Source: Salinicola endophyticus (GTDB lineage Bacteria; Pseudomonadota; Gammaproteobacteria; Pseudomonadales; Halomonadaceae). From it: 64,000 nt of DNA. The notes under the pieces were generated by a model, which saw only the letters and a program-made list of their open reading frames with translations, searched no databases and was not told the DNA's origin. A program made the translations under genes and the position numbers. Positions 11,152-20,385 of the stretch are shown piece by piece. The stretch is taken from positions 218,246 through 282,245 of the forward strand of contig NZ_PZJO01000003.1 of assembly GCF_003206575.1 (NCBI RefSeq), written 5' to 3'. Position 1 is the stretch's first letter, and each line of letters begins with the position of its first letter.

Positions 11152-11167
11152 TTGACGTTAACGTCAA
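11152..11167. promoter_or_regulatory. candidate LiuR operator upstream of liuA
   Basis: TTGACGTTAACGTCAA, a perfect 16-bp palindrome, followed by TATAAA at 11170-11175. Comparable dyads lie before the GntP permease (8456) and before the MerR gene (26249). MerR-family LiuR regulators are known to control liu operons in proteobacteria; binding here is inferred from symmetry, recurrence and context. Confidence 0.75.
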
Positions 11168-11247
11168 CGTATAAAGTCGAGAACACCTGCGAGCCCCAGG
11201 CGCCCGCGCCCCCGCGTTCTCGCCCATCGACAGCGGAGGATCATCCG

Positions 11248-12417
11248 ATGCACGCCCCCTACACCGAGCTCGATTTCGGCCTCGACGACGAACTGAACAT
11301 GCTGCGCGAGCAGGTCAATGCCTTCGCCCGGGACGAGATCGCCCCGCGCGCGGCCCAGATCGACCACGACAACGCCTTCCCCGCGGACCTGTGGCAGAAG
11401 TTCGGCGACATGGGCCTGCTCGGTATCACCGTCAGCGAAGACGACGGCGGCAGCGGCATGGGCTACCTGGCCCACTGTATCGCCATGGAGGAGATCTCCC
11501 GAGCCAGCGCCTCGGTGGGGCTCTCCTACGGCGCCCATGCCAATCTCTGCGTCAACCAGATCAAGCTCAACGCCACGGCCGAGCAGAAGGCCAAGTACCT
11601 GCCCGGGCTGATCAGCGGCGAGCACGTCGGGGCGCTGGCGATGTCCGAGCCCGGCGCCGGCTCGGACGTGGTCTCGATGAGTCTGCGCGCCGACAGACAC
11701 GGCGATCACTACGTGCTCAACGGCAACAAGATGTGGATCACCAACGGCCCCGACGCCGACGTACTGGTGGTCTACGCCAAGACCGACCCGGAGGCCGGCG
11801 CCAAGGGCATCACCGCCTTTCTGATCGAGAAGGGGTTCGCCGGTTTCTCCACCGCGCAGAAGCTCGACAAGCTGGGCATGCGCGGCTCCAACACCTGCGA
11901 GCTGGTATTCGAGGATTGCCAGGTACCGGCGGAGAACGTACTGGGTGAGGAGAATCGCGGCGTACGCGTGCTGATGAGCGGGCTCGACTACGAGCGCACG
12001 GTGCTCGCCGCCGGCCCGATCGGGATCATGCAGGCGTGTCTGGACGTGGTGGTGCCCTACGTCCATGAGCGCAAGCAGTTCGGTCAGGCAATCGGCGAGT
12101 TCCAGCTGATCCAGGGCAAGCTCGCCGACATGTACACCACGCTCAACGCCTGCCGCGCCTATCTCTACGCCGTGGCCGGCGCCTGCGACCGCGGCCGGAC
12201 CAGCCGCAAGGATGCGGCCGGGGTGATCCTCTACTGCGCCGAGAAGGCGACCCAGATGGCGCTGGATGCCATCCAGCTGCTCGGCGGCAACGGCTATATC
12301 AACGAGTATCCCACCGGGCGGCTGCTACGCGACGCCAAGCTCTATGAGATCGGTGCCGGCACCAGCGAGATTCGGCGGATGTTGATTGGCCGGGAATTGT
12401 TCTCCGAATCGGCGTAG
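11248..12417 (+). CDS. liuA: isovaleryl-CoA dehydrogenase
   Basis: A 389-residue acyl-CoA dehydrogenase: isovaleryl-CoA to 3-methylcrotonyl-CoA with ETF as electron acceptor. [16 protein letters not shown] and [25 protein letters not shown] are the mid-domain FAD/substrate motifs. [15 protein letters not shown] contains the glutamate at the position used as catalytic base in isovaleryl-CoA dehydrogenase, rather than the C-terminal position used in straight-chain enzymes. [32 protein letters not shown] closes the protein. The ATG at 11248 follows GGAGGA by 8 nt. It is first in liuABCDE, and the candidate LiuR operator lies about 80 nt upstream. Confidence 0.96.
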   Translation: MHAPYTELDFGLDDELNMLREQVNAFARDEIAPRAAQIDHDNAFPADLWQKFGDMGLLGITVSEDDGGSGMGYLAHCIAMEEISRASASVGLSYGAHANLCVNQIKLNATAEQKAKYLPGLISGEHVGALAMSEPGAGSDVVSMSLRADRHGDHYVLNGNKMWITNGPDADVLVVYAKTDPEAGAKGITAFLIEKGFAGFSTAQKLDKLGMRGSNTCELVFEDCQVPAENVLGEENRGVRVLMSGLDYERTVLAAGPIGIMQACLDVVVPYVHERKQFGQAIGEFQLIQGKLADMYTTLNACRAYLYAVAGACDRGRTSRKDAAGVILYCAEKATQMALDAIQLLGGNGYINEYPTGRLLRDAKLYEIGAGTSEIRRMLIGRELFSESA

Positions 12418-12426
12418 GAGGGTCGC

Positions 12427-14034
12427 ATGGCCATACTGAGTAGCCAGATCAACCCCCGTGCCGAGGCCTTCCAGGCCAATGCCCAGGCGCTGCGGGCCGA
12501 GGTCGACAAACTCCACGCGCTGAGCGCCGAGATCGCCCGGGGCGGCGGCGACAAGGCGCGCGCCCGGCACGAGTCCCGCGGCAAGCTGTTCGTGCGCGAG
12601 CGTATCGACCAGTTGCTCGACGAGGGCGCGGCCTTTCTCGAGATCGGCGCGCTGGCGGCCCACGAGGTATACGACACCCCGGTGCCCGCCGCCGGCGTGG
12701 TCGCCGGCATCGGCCGGGTCAGCGGCGTGGAGTGCGTGATCGTCGCCAACGACGCTACGGTCAAGGGCGGCACCTACTTCCCGCTGACGGTGAAGAAGCA
12801 CCTGCGCGCCCAGGAGATCGCCCGCAAGCACCGCCTGCCCTGCCTCTATCTGGTCGACTCCGGCGGCGCCTACCTGCCGGAGCAGGACGAGGTCTTCCCC
12901 GACCACGACGACTTCGGCCGCATCTTCTACAACCAGGCCACGCTCTCCGCCGCCGGCATCCCGCAGATCGCGGTGGTGATGGGCTCGTGCACCGCCGGCG
13001 GCGCCTACGTGCCGGCGATGGCGGATGAATCGATCATCGTGCGCAACCAGGGCACCATCTTTCTCGGCGGGCCGCCGCTGGTGAAGGCCGCCACCGGTGA
13101 GACCATCAGCGCCGAGGATCTCGGTGGCGCGGATGTGCACGCAAAGATCAGCGGCGTGGTCGACCACTATGCCGAGAACGACGCCCATGCGCTGCAGCTC
13201 GCCCGCCGCGCGGTCTCCCGGCTCAACTGGCGCAAGCGCGGCGAGCTGGCGCTGCGGGAATCCCGCCCGCCGCGGCTCGACCCTTCGGAGCTCTACGGCA
13301 TCGTCGGCACCGACCTGCGCAAGCCGTATGACGTGCGCGAGGTGATCGGGCGGCTGGTGGACGACTCCGACTTCGACGAGTTCAAGCGCTACTACGGCGA
13401 CACCCTGGTCACCGGCTTCGCCCACTGGTGCGGCCACCCGGTGGGTATCGTCGCCAACAACGGGGTGCTGTTCTCGGAGTCCGCGCAGAAGGGCGCGCAC
13501 TTCATCGAACTCTGTGCCCAGCGCCAGATCCCGCTGATCTTTCTACAGAACATCACCGGCTTCATGGTCGGCTCGAAGTACGAGCAGGAGGGCATCGCCA
13601 AGCACGGCGCCAAGCTGGTCACCGCCGTGGCCTGCGCCAAGGTGCCCAAGTTCACCGTGCTGATCGGCGGCAGCTTCGGCGCCGGCAACTACGGCATGTG
13701 CGGCCGCGCCTATGACCCCAACCTGCTGTTCATGTGGCCCAACGCGCGCATCTCGGTGATGGGCGGCGAGCAGGCCGCCAACGTGCTGGCGCAGGTGAAA
13801 CGCGAGCAGATGGAGCGCGACGGCAGCGACTGGCCAGAAGACGAGGAAGCCGCCTTCAAGGCGCCGATCCGCGAGCAGTACGAGCGTCAGGGGCACCCGT
13901 ACTACGCCAGCGCCCGGCTGTGGGACGACGGCGTGATAGATCCATTGCAGACCCGGGATGTGATCGGCCTGGCGCTCTCCGCCGCATTGAACGCAGAGAT
14001 CGAAGAGACGCGTTTCGGCGTCTTCAGGATGTAA
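12427..14034 (+). CDS. liuB: methylcrotonoyl-CoA carboxylase, carboxyltransferase (beta) subunit
   Basis: A 535-residue carboxyltransferase with the two crotonase-like halves of the family. [17 protein letters not shown] and [17 protein letters not shown] form the N-half acyl-CoA site; [37 protein letters not shown] forms the C-half biotin site. It transfers CO2 from biotin on LiuD to 3-methylcrotonyl-CoA, giving 3-methylglutaconyl-CoA. Length and motifs match the family throughout. It starts 9 nt after liuA with a GGAGGG site. The 145-nt gap to liuC is filled by a long-hairpin repeat, which is unusual inside an operon that is otherwise tightly packed. Confidence 0.96.
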   Translation: MAILSSQINPRAEAFQANAQALRAEVDKLHALSAEIARGGGDKARARHESRGKLFVRERIDQLLDEGAAFLEIGALAAHEVYDTPVPAAGVVAGIGRVSGVECVIVANDATVKGGTYFPLTVKKHLRAQEIARKHRLPCLYLVDSGGAYLPEQDEVFPDHDDFGRIFYNQATLSAAGIPQIAVVMGSCTAGGAYVPAMADESIIVRNQGTIFLGGPPLVKAATGETISAEDLGGADVHAKISGVVDHYAENDAHALQLARRAVSRLNWRKRGELALRESRPPRLDPSELYGIVGTDLRKPYDVREVIGRLVDDSDFDEFKRYYGDTLVTGFAHWCGHPVGIVANNGVLFSESAQKGAHFIELCAQRQIPLIFLQNITGFMVGSKYEQEGIAKHGAKLVTAVACAKVPKFTVLIGGSFGAGNYGMCGRAYDPNLLFMWPNARISVMGGEQAANVLAQVKREQMERDGSDWPEDEEAAFKAPIREQYERQGHPYYASARLWDDGVIDPLQTRDVIGLALSAALNAEIEETRFGVFRM

Positions 14035-14163
14035 TCCTAAAGGGGCTGCGCTCGCTCATGCTTTGTTAAAAATCGGCTCAAAGTACTCATTTACACGCTC
14101 GTAAACTCCGTCTTTTCGCCGATTTTTGCCTCGCCTGAGCATCGCTCGCCACCTTTAGCGGAT
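14034..14163 (+). repeat. long-hairpin intergenic repeat, family 1, copy A (inside liu operon)
   Basis: A 130-bp element between liuB and liuC. The ends pair as ATCCTAAAGG with CCTTTAGCGGAT (2-nt bulge). The inner stem is AAAAATCGG / CCGATTTTT and the core contains CATTTACACGCTCGTAAACT. It aligns to copies at 18711, 25542 and 28194; this copy and that at 25542 share one orientation and the other two the opposite. The outer stem sequence differs from copy to copy while pairing is kept. It probably forms a stable RNA hairpin in the liu transcript. Confidence 0.85.
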
Positions 14164-14179
14164 AGAGGGAAACGGCTAA

Positions 14180-15007
14180 ATGAGCACCCATCACTGCCAA
14201 CTGGATATCGATGCCCGCGGCGTCGCGCGGCTGACGCTGGACCGCCCGGCGGTGCACAACGCCTTCGACGATGCCTTGATCGCCACACTCAACGCCCATC
14301 TCGAACGCCTCCACGCCCTGGCTGCGAGCGGCGAGGTGCGGGTGGTGGTGCTCGGCTCCCAGGGCAAGCACTTCTCCGCCGGGGCGGATCTCGCCTGGAT
14401 GAAGCGCATGGTCGACTACAGCGTCGACGACAATCTGGCCGACTCGCGCCAGCTCTCGCGCCTGATGCACGGGCTGGACACCCTACCCTGCCCCACGCTC
14501 TGCCGGGTGCAGGGTGCGGCCTACGGTGGCGCGGTGGGGCTGGCCGCCTGCTGCGATCTGGTGATCGCCTCAGATGCGGCGCGCTTCTGCCTCTCCGAGG
14601 TCAAGATCGGCCTCTCGCCGGCAGTGGTCGGGCCCTATGTCCAGCGCGCCATCGGCGCCCGCCAGATGCGCCGCTACGCGCTGACCGCCGAGGTGATCGA
14701 CGCCGCCACCGCCCGCGAACTGGGGCTGGTACACCAGGTGGTGACTGGCGACGCGCTGGATGAAGAGATCGAACGCCAGATCGACACCCTGCTCGCCGCC
14801 TCTCCCCAGGCCCAGCGCGCCACCAAGGCGCTGCTCGCGCAGATCGCCCGCGAACCGGAGAGCGACGCCACCCGCGAGGCCGCGTGCCGCACCATCAGCG
14901 AGCTGCGGGTCAGCGCCGAAGGCCAGGAGGGGCTGGCCGCCTTCTTCGACAAACGCCCGCCCGCCTGGCTCGTGGCCAGCGGCGGCGACAAGGAGCCGCG
15001 CTCATGA
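14180..15007 (+). CDS. liuC: methylglutaconyl-CoA hydratase
   Basis: A 275-residue enoyl-CoA hydratase family protein. HFSAGADLAWMKRMVDYS is a recognisable signature of 3-methylglutaconyl-CoA hydratases (the ADLAWMK segment), followed by RVQGAAYGGAVGLAACCDLVIAS and LSEVKIGLSPAVVGPYV. It hydrates 3-methylglutaconyl-CoA to HMG-CoA. It lies fourth in gene order after a repeat-filled spacer and its stop overlaps liuD's ATG (ATGA), so liuC and liuD are translationally coupled. Confidence 0.95.
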   Translation: MSTHHCQLDIDARGVARLTLDRPAVHNAFDDALIATLNAHLERLHALAASGEVRVVVLGSQGKHFSAGADLAWMKRMVDYSVDDNLADSRQLSRLMHGLDTLPCPTLCRVQGAAYGGAVGLAACCDLVIASDAARFCLSEVKIGLSPAVVGPYVQRAIGARQMRRYALTAEVIDAATARELGLVHQVVTGDALDEEIERQIDTLLAASPQAQRATKALLAQIAREPESDATREAACRTISELRVSAEGQEGLAAFFDKRPPAWLVASGGDKEPRS

Positions 15008-17142
15008 GTCTCGCCACTGCGCCCCGCCCGCTGCGCGCCGTGCTGATCGCCAATCGCGGCGAGATCGCCTGCCGGGTGATCCGCACCGCGCGGCGCCTCG
15101 GCCTGCGTACCATCGCGGTCTATTCGGATGCCGACGCCCGCGCCCGCCACGTGCGCGAGGCCGACGAAGCGATCCGCCTCGGCCCGGCGACGGCCGGCGA
15201 GAGCTATCTCGCCATCGACAAGGTCATCCAGGCTGCCCAGCGCAGCGGCGCCGACGCCATTCACCCGGGCTACGGCTTTCTCTCCGAGAACGCCGAGTTC
15301 GTCGCCGCCTGCGACGACGCCGGGCTCGTCTTCATCGGCCCACCGGCCAGCGCCATCGCCGCCATGGGCGACAAGGCCGCGGCCAAGGCGCGCATGGCCC
15401 AGGCCGGCGTACCGCTGGTGCCCGGCTATCACGGCGAAGCGCAGGACGATGCCTTGCTGCGGGAAGAGGCCGGCAAGATCGGCTACCCGGTGCTGCTCAA
15501 GGCCAGCGCCGGGGGCGGCGGCAAGGGCATGCGGGTGGTCGAGTCCGAGCGTGAGTTCCAGGCGGCGCTCGACGGCTGCCGCCGCGAATCCCGCGCCGCC
15601 TTCGGCGATGAGCGCATGCTGATCGAGAAGTATCTGACCCAGCCGCGCCATGTCGAAGTGCAGGTGTTCTGCGACAGCCTCGGGGGCGGCGTCTACCTGT
15701 TCGAGCGCGACTGCAGCGTGCAGCGGCGCCATCAGAAGGTGCTCGAAGAGGCCCCCGCGCCGAACCTGCCCGAGGCGCTGCGCCGCGAGATGGGCGAGGC
15801 CGCCGTGCGCGCCGCCCAGGAGATCGGCTATGTCGGCGCCGGCACGGTGGAGTTCCTGCTGGATGCCGGCGCCGAAACCGCTCAGGAGAGCGGCTCGCCG
15901 TTCTTCTTCATGGAGATGAACACCCGGCTGCAGGTCGAGCACCCGGTGACCGAGATGATCAGCGGCGAGGATCTGGTCGAGTGGCAGCTACGGGTCGCCG
16001 CCGGCCTGGCGCTGCCCAAGGCGCAGAACGAACTGACGCTCACCGGCCACGCCATCGAATCGCGGCTCTACGCCGAAGACCCGGACAACGATTTCCTCCC
16101 CGCCACCGGCAAGCTCCTGCGCTTTGCGCTGCCGTTGGAGAGCGCCGATTCGCACGGACGCATCCGCCTGGATAGCGGCGTCGAGGCCGGCGACACGGTG
16201 ACCATGCACTACGACCCGATGCTGGCCAAGCTGATCGTCCACGGCGAGGATCGCGGCCAGGCCCTGGCCGAAATGGCCCGCGCCCTGGCCGCGCTGGATA
16301 TCAGCGGCGTGACCACCAATCGCCGCTTCCTGCAGAGGCTGGTGACCCACCCGGACTTCATCGCCGCCGAGCTGGATACCCGCTTCATCGAGCACCATCA
16401 CGACGATCTGTTCGCCGCGCCCCACGCCACCGATGCCGATATCGCCCGCGCGGCCCTGGTGGCGATGGAGCATCTTGCTAAAGGAGCACCGCGCGCCGAC
16501 GACCCCTGGCAGCGTCGCGACGGCTGGCGGCTCAACGCACCGCGCCGGCTACGTCTCGCCTTTCAGGAGACCGACGGCAGCGGCGCATACGAGGTGATCG
16601 CCACCCAGGCGCTGACTCAGGATCTGGCACAGGAGCCAGCACAGGCGACCTGGCAGCTTCAGGTGCAGCGCGACGGCGAGGAGACGAGCCGGTTCGCCGG
16701 GCAGTGTCAGCGCCTCGACAACGACACCCTGGCGCTCACCCTGGATGGCCATCGTCAGCGCCTCTTCGCCCGGCTCGACCCGGCAAGCGAAGGCGACGCC
16801 ATCGTGCTCACCGCCGCAGGTCAAGAGTCGCGCCTGATCTGGCACCGCGCCGACCGCGCCGACCATCTGCCGCAAGAGGCCGAAGCCAAGCTGACCGCGC
16901 CGATGCACGGCACCGTGGTGGCGCTGCTGGTCGAACCCGGACAGACAGTGGAGAAAGGCACGCCGCTGGTGGTGGTGGAAGCGATGAAGATGGAGCACAC
17001 CCTGAGCGCCCCCGCCGACGGCGCGGTGGAGGCCTTCCATGTCGCGGTGGGGGACGCCGTGGCGCAGGGGGATGAGCTGCTCGCTTTCGCCAACGCCGAG
17101 GCGATGACCAACGCCGGCACCGACACGCGCGGGGACAACTGA
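15004..17142 (+). CDS. liuD: methylcrotonoyl-CoA carboxylase, biotin-containing (alpha) subunit
   Basis: A 712-residue biotin-dependent carboxylase subunit. Biotin carboxylase domain, residues ~10-460: LIANRGEIACRVIRTARRLG, the glycine-rich ATP lid KASAGGGGKGMRVV near residue 170, FMEMNTRLQVEHPVTEM near residue 302. A middle BT domain follows, and the C-terminal biotinyl domain carries EAMKMEH with the biotinylated lysine at about residue 662. It carboxylates biotin with bicarbonate and ATP and works with LiuB. The start overlaps the liuC stop; a longer reading frame to 14884 is not needed because the conserved N-terminus begins right after this ATG. Confidence 0.96.
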   Translation: MSLATAPRPLRAVLIANRGEIACRVIRTARRLGLRTIAVYSDADARARHVREADEAIRLGPATAGESYLAIDKVIQAAQRSGADAIHPGYGFLSENAEFVAACDDAGLVFIGPPASAIAAMGDKAAAKARMAQAGVPLVPGYHGEAQDDALLREEAGKIGYPVLLKASAGGGGKGMRVVESEREFQAALDGCRRESRAAFGDERMLIEKYLTQPRHVEVQVFCDSLGGGVYLFERDCSVQRRHQKVLEEAPAPNLPEALRREMGEAAVRAAQEIGYVGAGTVEFLLDAGAETAQESGSPFFFMEMNTRLQVEHPVTEMISGEDLVEWQLRVAAGLALPKAQNELTLTGHAIESRLYAEDPDNDFLPATGKLLRFALPLESADSHGRIRLDSGVEAGDTVTMHYDPMLAKLIVHGEDRGQALAEMARALAALDISGVTTNRRFLQRLVTHPDFIAAELDTRFIEHHHDDLFAAPHATDADIARAALVAMEHLAKGAPRADDPWQRRDGWRLNAPRRLRLAFQETDGSGAYEVIATQALTQDLAQEPAQATWQLQVQRDGEETSRFAGQCQRLDNDTLALTLDGHRQRLFARLDPASEGDAIVLTAAGQESRLIWHRADRADHLPQEAEAKLTAPMHGTVVALLVEPGQTVEKGTPLVVVEAMKMEHTLSAPADGAVEAFHVAVGDAVAQGDELLAFANAEAMTNAGTDTRGDN

Positions 17143-17143
17143 G

Positions 17144-18043
17144 ATGGGGATGCCGAAACAGGTCAGCGTGGTGGAGGTCGGCCCGCGGGACGGACTACAG
17201 AACGAAGCCGAGCCCATCGCCACCGCCGCCAAGCTGGAACTGATCGAACGGCTCGGCGCGGCAGGGCTCAAGCGGATCGAAGCGGCGAGTTTCGTCTCGC
17301 CCAAATGGGTGCCGCAGATGGCGGATCACCGCGAGGTAATGACCGGCATTCGCCGCCGGCCGGAGGTGGTCTACTCCGCACTCACGCCCAATCTCAAAGG
17401 GCTGGAAGCCGCGCTGGAGTGCGGCGTCGAGGAGGTCGCCGTTTTCGCGGCGGCGAGCGAAGCGTTCTCCCACAAGAACATCAACTGCTCCATCGCCGAT
17501 TCGCTGGCGCGCTTCGAACCGGTGATCGAACGCGCCCGGGAAGCCGGCGTGCGCGTGCGCGGCTATGTCTCCTGCGTGCTCGGCTGCCCCTACGAAGGCG
17601 AAGTCTCCCCCCAGCGGGTCGCCGAGGTCTCCCGGGCGCTTTATGAGATGGGCTGCTATGAAATCTCGCTGGGCGACACCATCGGCGTCGGCACACCGCT
17701 CGCGGCCAAGCGCCTGCTCGACGCCGTAGGCCGAGATATCCCCAGGGACAAGCTCGCCGCCCACTTCCACGACACCTACGGCCAGGCGCTGGCCAACCTC
17801 TACGCCGTGCTCGAAGAGGGCATCAGCGTGATCGACAGCGCCGTCGCCGGCCTCGGCGGCTGCCCCTACGCCAAAGGCGCAACAGGCAATGTGGCCACGG
17901 AAGACGTGATCTACCTGCTCAACGGCCTCGGCATCGACAGCGGCGTGGATCTGGATAACTTGGCAGAGACAGGGGTGTGGATAACACAGACGATCGGCAA
18001 GCCAAATCGGTCGAGGGTGGGGGTAGCGCTGGCGGCGCGCTAG
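17144..18043 (+). CDS. liuE: hydroxymethylglutaryl-CoA lyase
   Basis: A 299-residue TIM-barrel lyase that splits HMG-CoA into acetyl-CoA and acetoacetate, the end of leucine catabolism. VVEVGPRDGLQNEA at the N-terminus holds the metal and catalytic residues. AASFVSPKWVPQMAD and the C-terminal GLGGCPYAKGATGNVATEDV (with the active-site cysteine loop) are diagnostic. Two in-frame starts lie 6 nt apart (17144 and 17150); either is possible, only 1 nt after the liuD stop. It is the last liu gene; the next gene is convergent. Confidence 0.96.
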   Translation: MGMPKQVSVVEVGPRDGLQNEAEPIATAAKLELIERLGAAGLKRIEAASFVSPKWVPQMADHREVMTGIRRRPEVVYSALTPNLKGLEAALECGVEEVAVFAAASEAFSHKNINCSIADSLARFEPVIERAREAGVRVRGYVSCVLGCPYEGEVSPQRVAEVSRALYEMGCYEISLGDTIGVGTPLAAKRLLDAVGRDIPRDKLAAHFHDTYGQALANLYAVLEEGISVIDSAVAGLGGCPYAKGATGNVATEDVIYLLNGLGIDSGVDLDNLAETGVWITQTIGKPNRSRVGVALAAR

Positions 18044-18063
18044 TCATTCTCGGGTCGGCCAAT

Positions 18064-18609
18064 CTAGGCCCCGCGACCTAGCTGGGATTGCAGCGCTAGA
18101 GACAACTCGACATAGGTTCGTGCCGCCTCTTTCGTCGGCTCCAGATCGCGGGCCACCTCGCGACGCAGACGCCGCAGCTCGTGATACAGCGTCACCTGTG
18201 GCTGATCGATCAGCCCTGCTCGCACCAGCAACTCCGGCAGCCGAGCCGCTGATACCTCGCCCGGGCCACTCCCGCCGCCTTCCCGTGACGACAGCGACGC
18301 GCGGGCCGCGCGCTCCAGTCGGGTCCATGCCTCCAGTATCGCCGTACGGGGATGGCGCTCGGCCAGCTCGGTAAGAAATGCCTCCTCCTCACCAGCACGC
18401 ACACCGACGACGTCATCCCTGCCTGGGGATAGCGAGCGCAACTGTTCGAGGTCGTGCTCGAACTCAGCCTCGATGGGCCCAGCCCGCAGCTTCTTGATGA
18501 AGGACCCAAACTGCAGGATCTGGTCGCGGAAGAGAAGCGCGAGAATCAGGGCGAACACCGGCCAGGCCAGCGACCGAACGAGGCTCGAAATGAACGTCAG
18601 CCAATCCAT
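18064..18609 (-). CDS. membrane-anchored hypothetical protein
   Basis: A 181-residue protein with one N-terminal membrane span (about residues 13-28, LAWPVFALILALLF) preceded by few residues, then a charged cytoplasmic or periplasmic helical region. The later part (residues ~75-175) is helix-rich with EAWTRLERAARASL and LPELLVRAGLIDQPQVTLYHELRRLRREVARD. This resembles DUF4145-type or similar helical accessory modules, but I cannot assign it to a family firmly. It converges on liuE and is transcribed alone. High GC matches the host core rather than the AT-rich island that starts beyond 19 kb. Confidence 0.6.
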   Translation of the reverse strand: MDWLTFISSLVRSLAWPVFALILALLFRDQILQFGSFIKKLRAGPIEAEFEHDLEQLRSLSPGRDDVVGVRAGEEEAFLTELAERHPRTAILEAWTRLERAARASLSSREGGGSGPGEVSAARLPELLVRAGLIDQPQVTLYHELRRLRREVARDLEPTKEAARTYVELSLALQSQLGRGA

Positions 18610-18710
18610 CGTCAGTACTCGGTTGATCCCGCGTGCATGGTCGTGACTGCGCGAGCTGGCAGTCAGAGTTTCAGGTTGGTGCAGGGATGGAAAAATTGCG
18701 AGTCCTCTCA

Positions 18711-18852
18711 GAGGGTGTTTACAAATTCGGCGAGCGAAGGCAAGACAAGGCGAAATCGGCCGAAAAAGCGAAGTTTACACGGGGTAAATGAGCATTTTGA
18801 GGTCGATTTCAACGCCGTATTGTCGAGCGCAGACATTTTGTAAACACCCTCT
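18711..18852 (-). repeat. long-hairpin intergenic repeat, family 1, copy B
   Basis: A 142-bp element whose ends are a perfect 16-bp inverted repeat (AGAGGGTGTTTACAAA / TTTGTAAACACCCTCT). The inner stem reads GAAATCG / CGATTTC, where other copies have AAAAATCGG / CCGATTTTT; the G-C for A-T change is compensated on the other arm. The core TTTACACGGGGTAAATGAGC is shared with copy D. It marks the left side of the AT-rich cassette island and has the opposite orientation to copy C on the right side. Confidence 0.9.
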
Positions 18853-19010
18853 CAGATGGGGCGGCTGATAAGAGCGCATACAGCGATGCGTAGAGGTAAC
18901 CGCATAGCGCTAGCGCTTAGGAAGCATTGATCATGTCTCGGTGAAAGGCGTGATCCATTTGCTCCAACGACAGCATCAGGGCCAGATCAGGCCTTAGATT
19001 TCTCCGCTAT
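18853..19010. other. intergenic stretch, possible remnant of repeat family 2
   Basis: No gene seen. It contains the 12-bp palindrome AGCGCTAGCGCT and then GCTTAGGAAGCATTGATCA, which resembles the left end of the element at 47484-47632. Weak evidence only. Confidence 0.3.
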
Positions 19011-19304
19011 CTACTGAGGGCCCAACGGCTCATAGGAGACCGTATAGTGCCGTTCAACGTTCACGGTTACCTCACCCCAGCGAGACACTGCGACTCTCTC
19101 CTGGTGCTGTTGGAACGCAGACTCGTCGACAAATTCTTCGTAAACGTCGAAGCGACATGGGTTATCCAGATTCTCGACCACCTCGAACGTTATGCATCCC
19201 GGTTCCTCCAACGTCAAACGCTTATGCGTTTCCAGCTCATACCGCACCAAGTCAAGCTCAGTTTCTGGAATCAAGATAAAGCCCTGTAGTATGACCTTCG
19301 GCAT
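19011..19304 (-). CDS. antibiotic biosynthesis monooxygenase (ABM) domain protein
   Basis: A 97-residue protein with a single ABM ferredoxin-like domain: a KVILQGFILIPETELDLVRYELETH strand-helix, CITFEVVENLDNPCRFDVYEEFVDESAFQQHQ in the centre and a final VSYEP strand. Such small proteins act as cofactor-free quinol/quinone monooxygenases or heme-handling enzymes. I chose the ATG at 19302-19304 because AAGGGGAT precedes it by about 6 nt, rather than the upstream GTG. It lies 24 nt after a GNAT gene in the same direction and is probably co-transcribed. It has no attC site of its own, so it is probably not a cassette. Confidence 0.75.
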   Translation of the reverse strand: MPKVILQGFILIPETELDLVRYELETHKRLTLEEPGCITFEVVENLDNPCRFDVYEEFVDESAFQQHQERVAVSRWGEVTVNVERHYTVSYEPLGPQ

Positions 19305-19328
19305 ACCTATCCCCTTCACGCCTAATCG

Positions 19329-19799
19329 CTATACGAGATCAAGATAGAGACGCAACATATCCTTGTGCTGAATGCCATTCTCAACAATCGGCTCAGGATA
19401 ATTGTTCAAGAAATGATCGACGACAACAGCGCGGACTCTAAACCCGTGCCTCTGATAATAACCGAGCTGATGGCCAAAGGTGCCCGTGCCTAGCTCCACC
19501 CGGCGTATGCGCTTATGGGACAGCGCATCCAGAGCGAATATGAGCAAGCGAGATCCGATGCCCCCCTGCTGAAAGCTAGGGGCTACCGAGATATTGAAAA
19601 TTTCGGCCACACCATCCCCTATCGGCTTCGCAACGCAGGCACCAACAATGGCACCCTCCTCAGCCTTGGCAGCAAAGCACCAGGCGCCATCTAAGTACGA
19701 AAGGATGGTCGTCTCGCACGGGTCCGCCTTGAGCAGTAGCGAGACAGGGGCTGCTGTTGGAGAAACCTCCAGATACGAGAGGGTATCGGGTCTGTTCAT
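19329..19799 (-). CDS. GNAT-family N-acetyltransferase
   Basis: A 156-residue single-domain GNAT. The acetyl-CoA pyrophosphate-binding motif is SVAPSFQQGGIGSRLL at residues ~71-86 (Q-x-x-G-x-G), preceded by EIFNI on beta-4; the motif-B strand/helix is LGYYQRHGFRV near residue 112. The acceptor is unknown: it could be an amino-sugar, antibiotic or protein amine. It is transcribed toward the ABM gene. Its mid-range GC and position next to the cassette cluster suggest accessory DNA. Confidence 0.85.
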   Translation of the reverse strand: MNRPDTLSYLEVSPTAAPVSLLLKADPCETTILSYLDGAWCFAAKAEEGAIVGACVAKPIGDGVAEIFNISVAPSFQQGGIGSRLLIFALDALSHKRIRRVELGTGTFGHQLGYYQRHGFRVRAVVVDHFLNNYPEPIVENGIQHKDMLRLYLDLV

Positions 19800-19852
19800 A
19801 GCGCAAAGAGCCTATCGCAAGGCCTCAAGCAATCACCAGCAATGGCCACACA

Positions 19853-20239
19853 TCAAACATTCACCGAATATTGCAGATCACGCGCTTCATCACCGGTCAT
19901 GCCACGAAATCCCCAGCAGTGAGCGGGCTGCTCCTTGAGCGTGATCTCGACATCGGTGGGCGATATGCCGATCTCCGCTTCTATCTGTCGGAAAAGCGCC
20001 TTGATCAGTGCCTTCTGCGTCTCCTTAGAGCGCCCCTGCATCATGTTGATTTCGATGACCGTGTAAGCCGACGTTCTATCGTCAGGAAAGTAGAAATCCT
20101 CTGCCTCCAGCGGTACGAACCGATGGGCACGCTTGCCCGCCGGCATCCCGAGAACATCCTGCATGCAGCCATGAATGACATTCGAAAGCTGCGCCTTGAT
20201 AGGCTTCAAGTACGCCTTGATGCCATAAACGACGATCAT
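19853..20239 (-). CDS. tautomerase-superfamily protein lacking the usual N-terminal proline
   Basis: A 128-residue protein with a tautomerase-like layout: an N-terminal beta strand, a long helix (LKPIKAQLSNVIHGCMQDVLG), an AYTVIEINMMQGRSKETQKALIKALFRQIEAEIGI strand-loop-helix and a terminal EITLKEQPAHCWGFRGMTGDE region. Catalytic members have Pro directly after the initiator Met; here the likely start gives M-I-V-V-Y-G. The ATG at 20237-20239 is chosen for its GGAG-like site; a longer frame upstream begins at an unconvincing start. It is therefore either a member of a non-Pro1 subfamily or inactive as a tautomerase. It is next to the terminal attC site of the cassette cluster. Confidence 0.75.
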   Translation of the reverse strand: MIVVYGIKAYLKPIKAQLSNVIHGCMQDVLGMPAGKRAHRFVPLEAEDFYFPDDRTSAYTVIEINMMQGRSKETQKALIKALFRQIEAEIGISPTDVEITLKEQPAHCWGFRGMTGDEARDLQYSVNV

Positions 20240-20303
20240 GCTAGTCTCCAAGGGTTTTGTGTTTAACAAATCGATTCAAAAAGATCTTAATTAGTAGAAC
20301 CAC

Positions 20304-20385
20304 TGAAAACTAGCGCCCGGCTCACGCACCAGTCTGGAGCTGCGAAGCGACGGAAAATCGGTCTCCGTGCAGCCGATTGTTATAT
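20304..20385 (-). other. attC site 1 (degenerate)
   Basis: An 82-bp imperfect palindrome directly after the PIN gene stop. One end reads GTTATAT on the plus strand and the other TGAAAAC, both imperfect core sites. Inner arms pair GGCTCACGCAC with GTGCAGCC (with bulges), and the central GGAGC-GAAGC-GGAAAAT block resembles that of attC 2. It is the most degraded site and marks the end of the array. Confidence 0.65.

Noticed and set aside
18853..19850. tautomerase, GNAT and ABM genes as integron cassettes
   Set aside because: They share the strand of the array but no attC lies between or after them; they look like neighbouring accessory genes.
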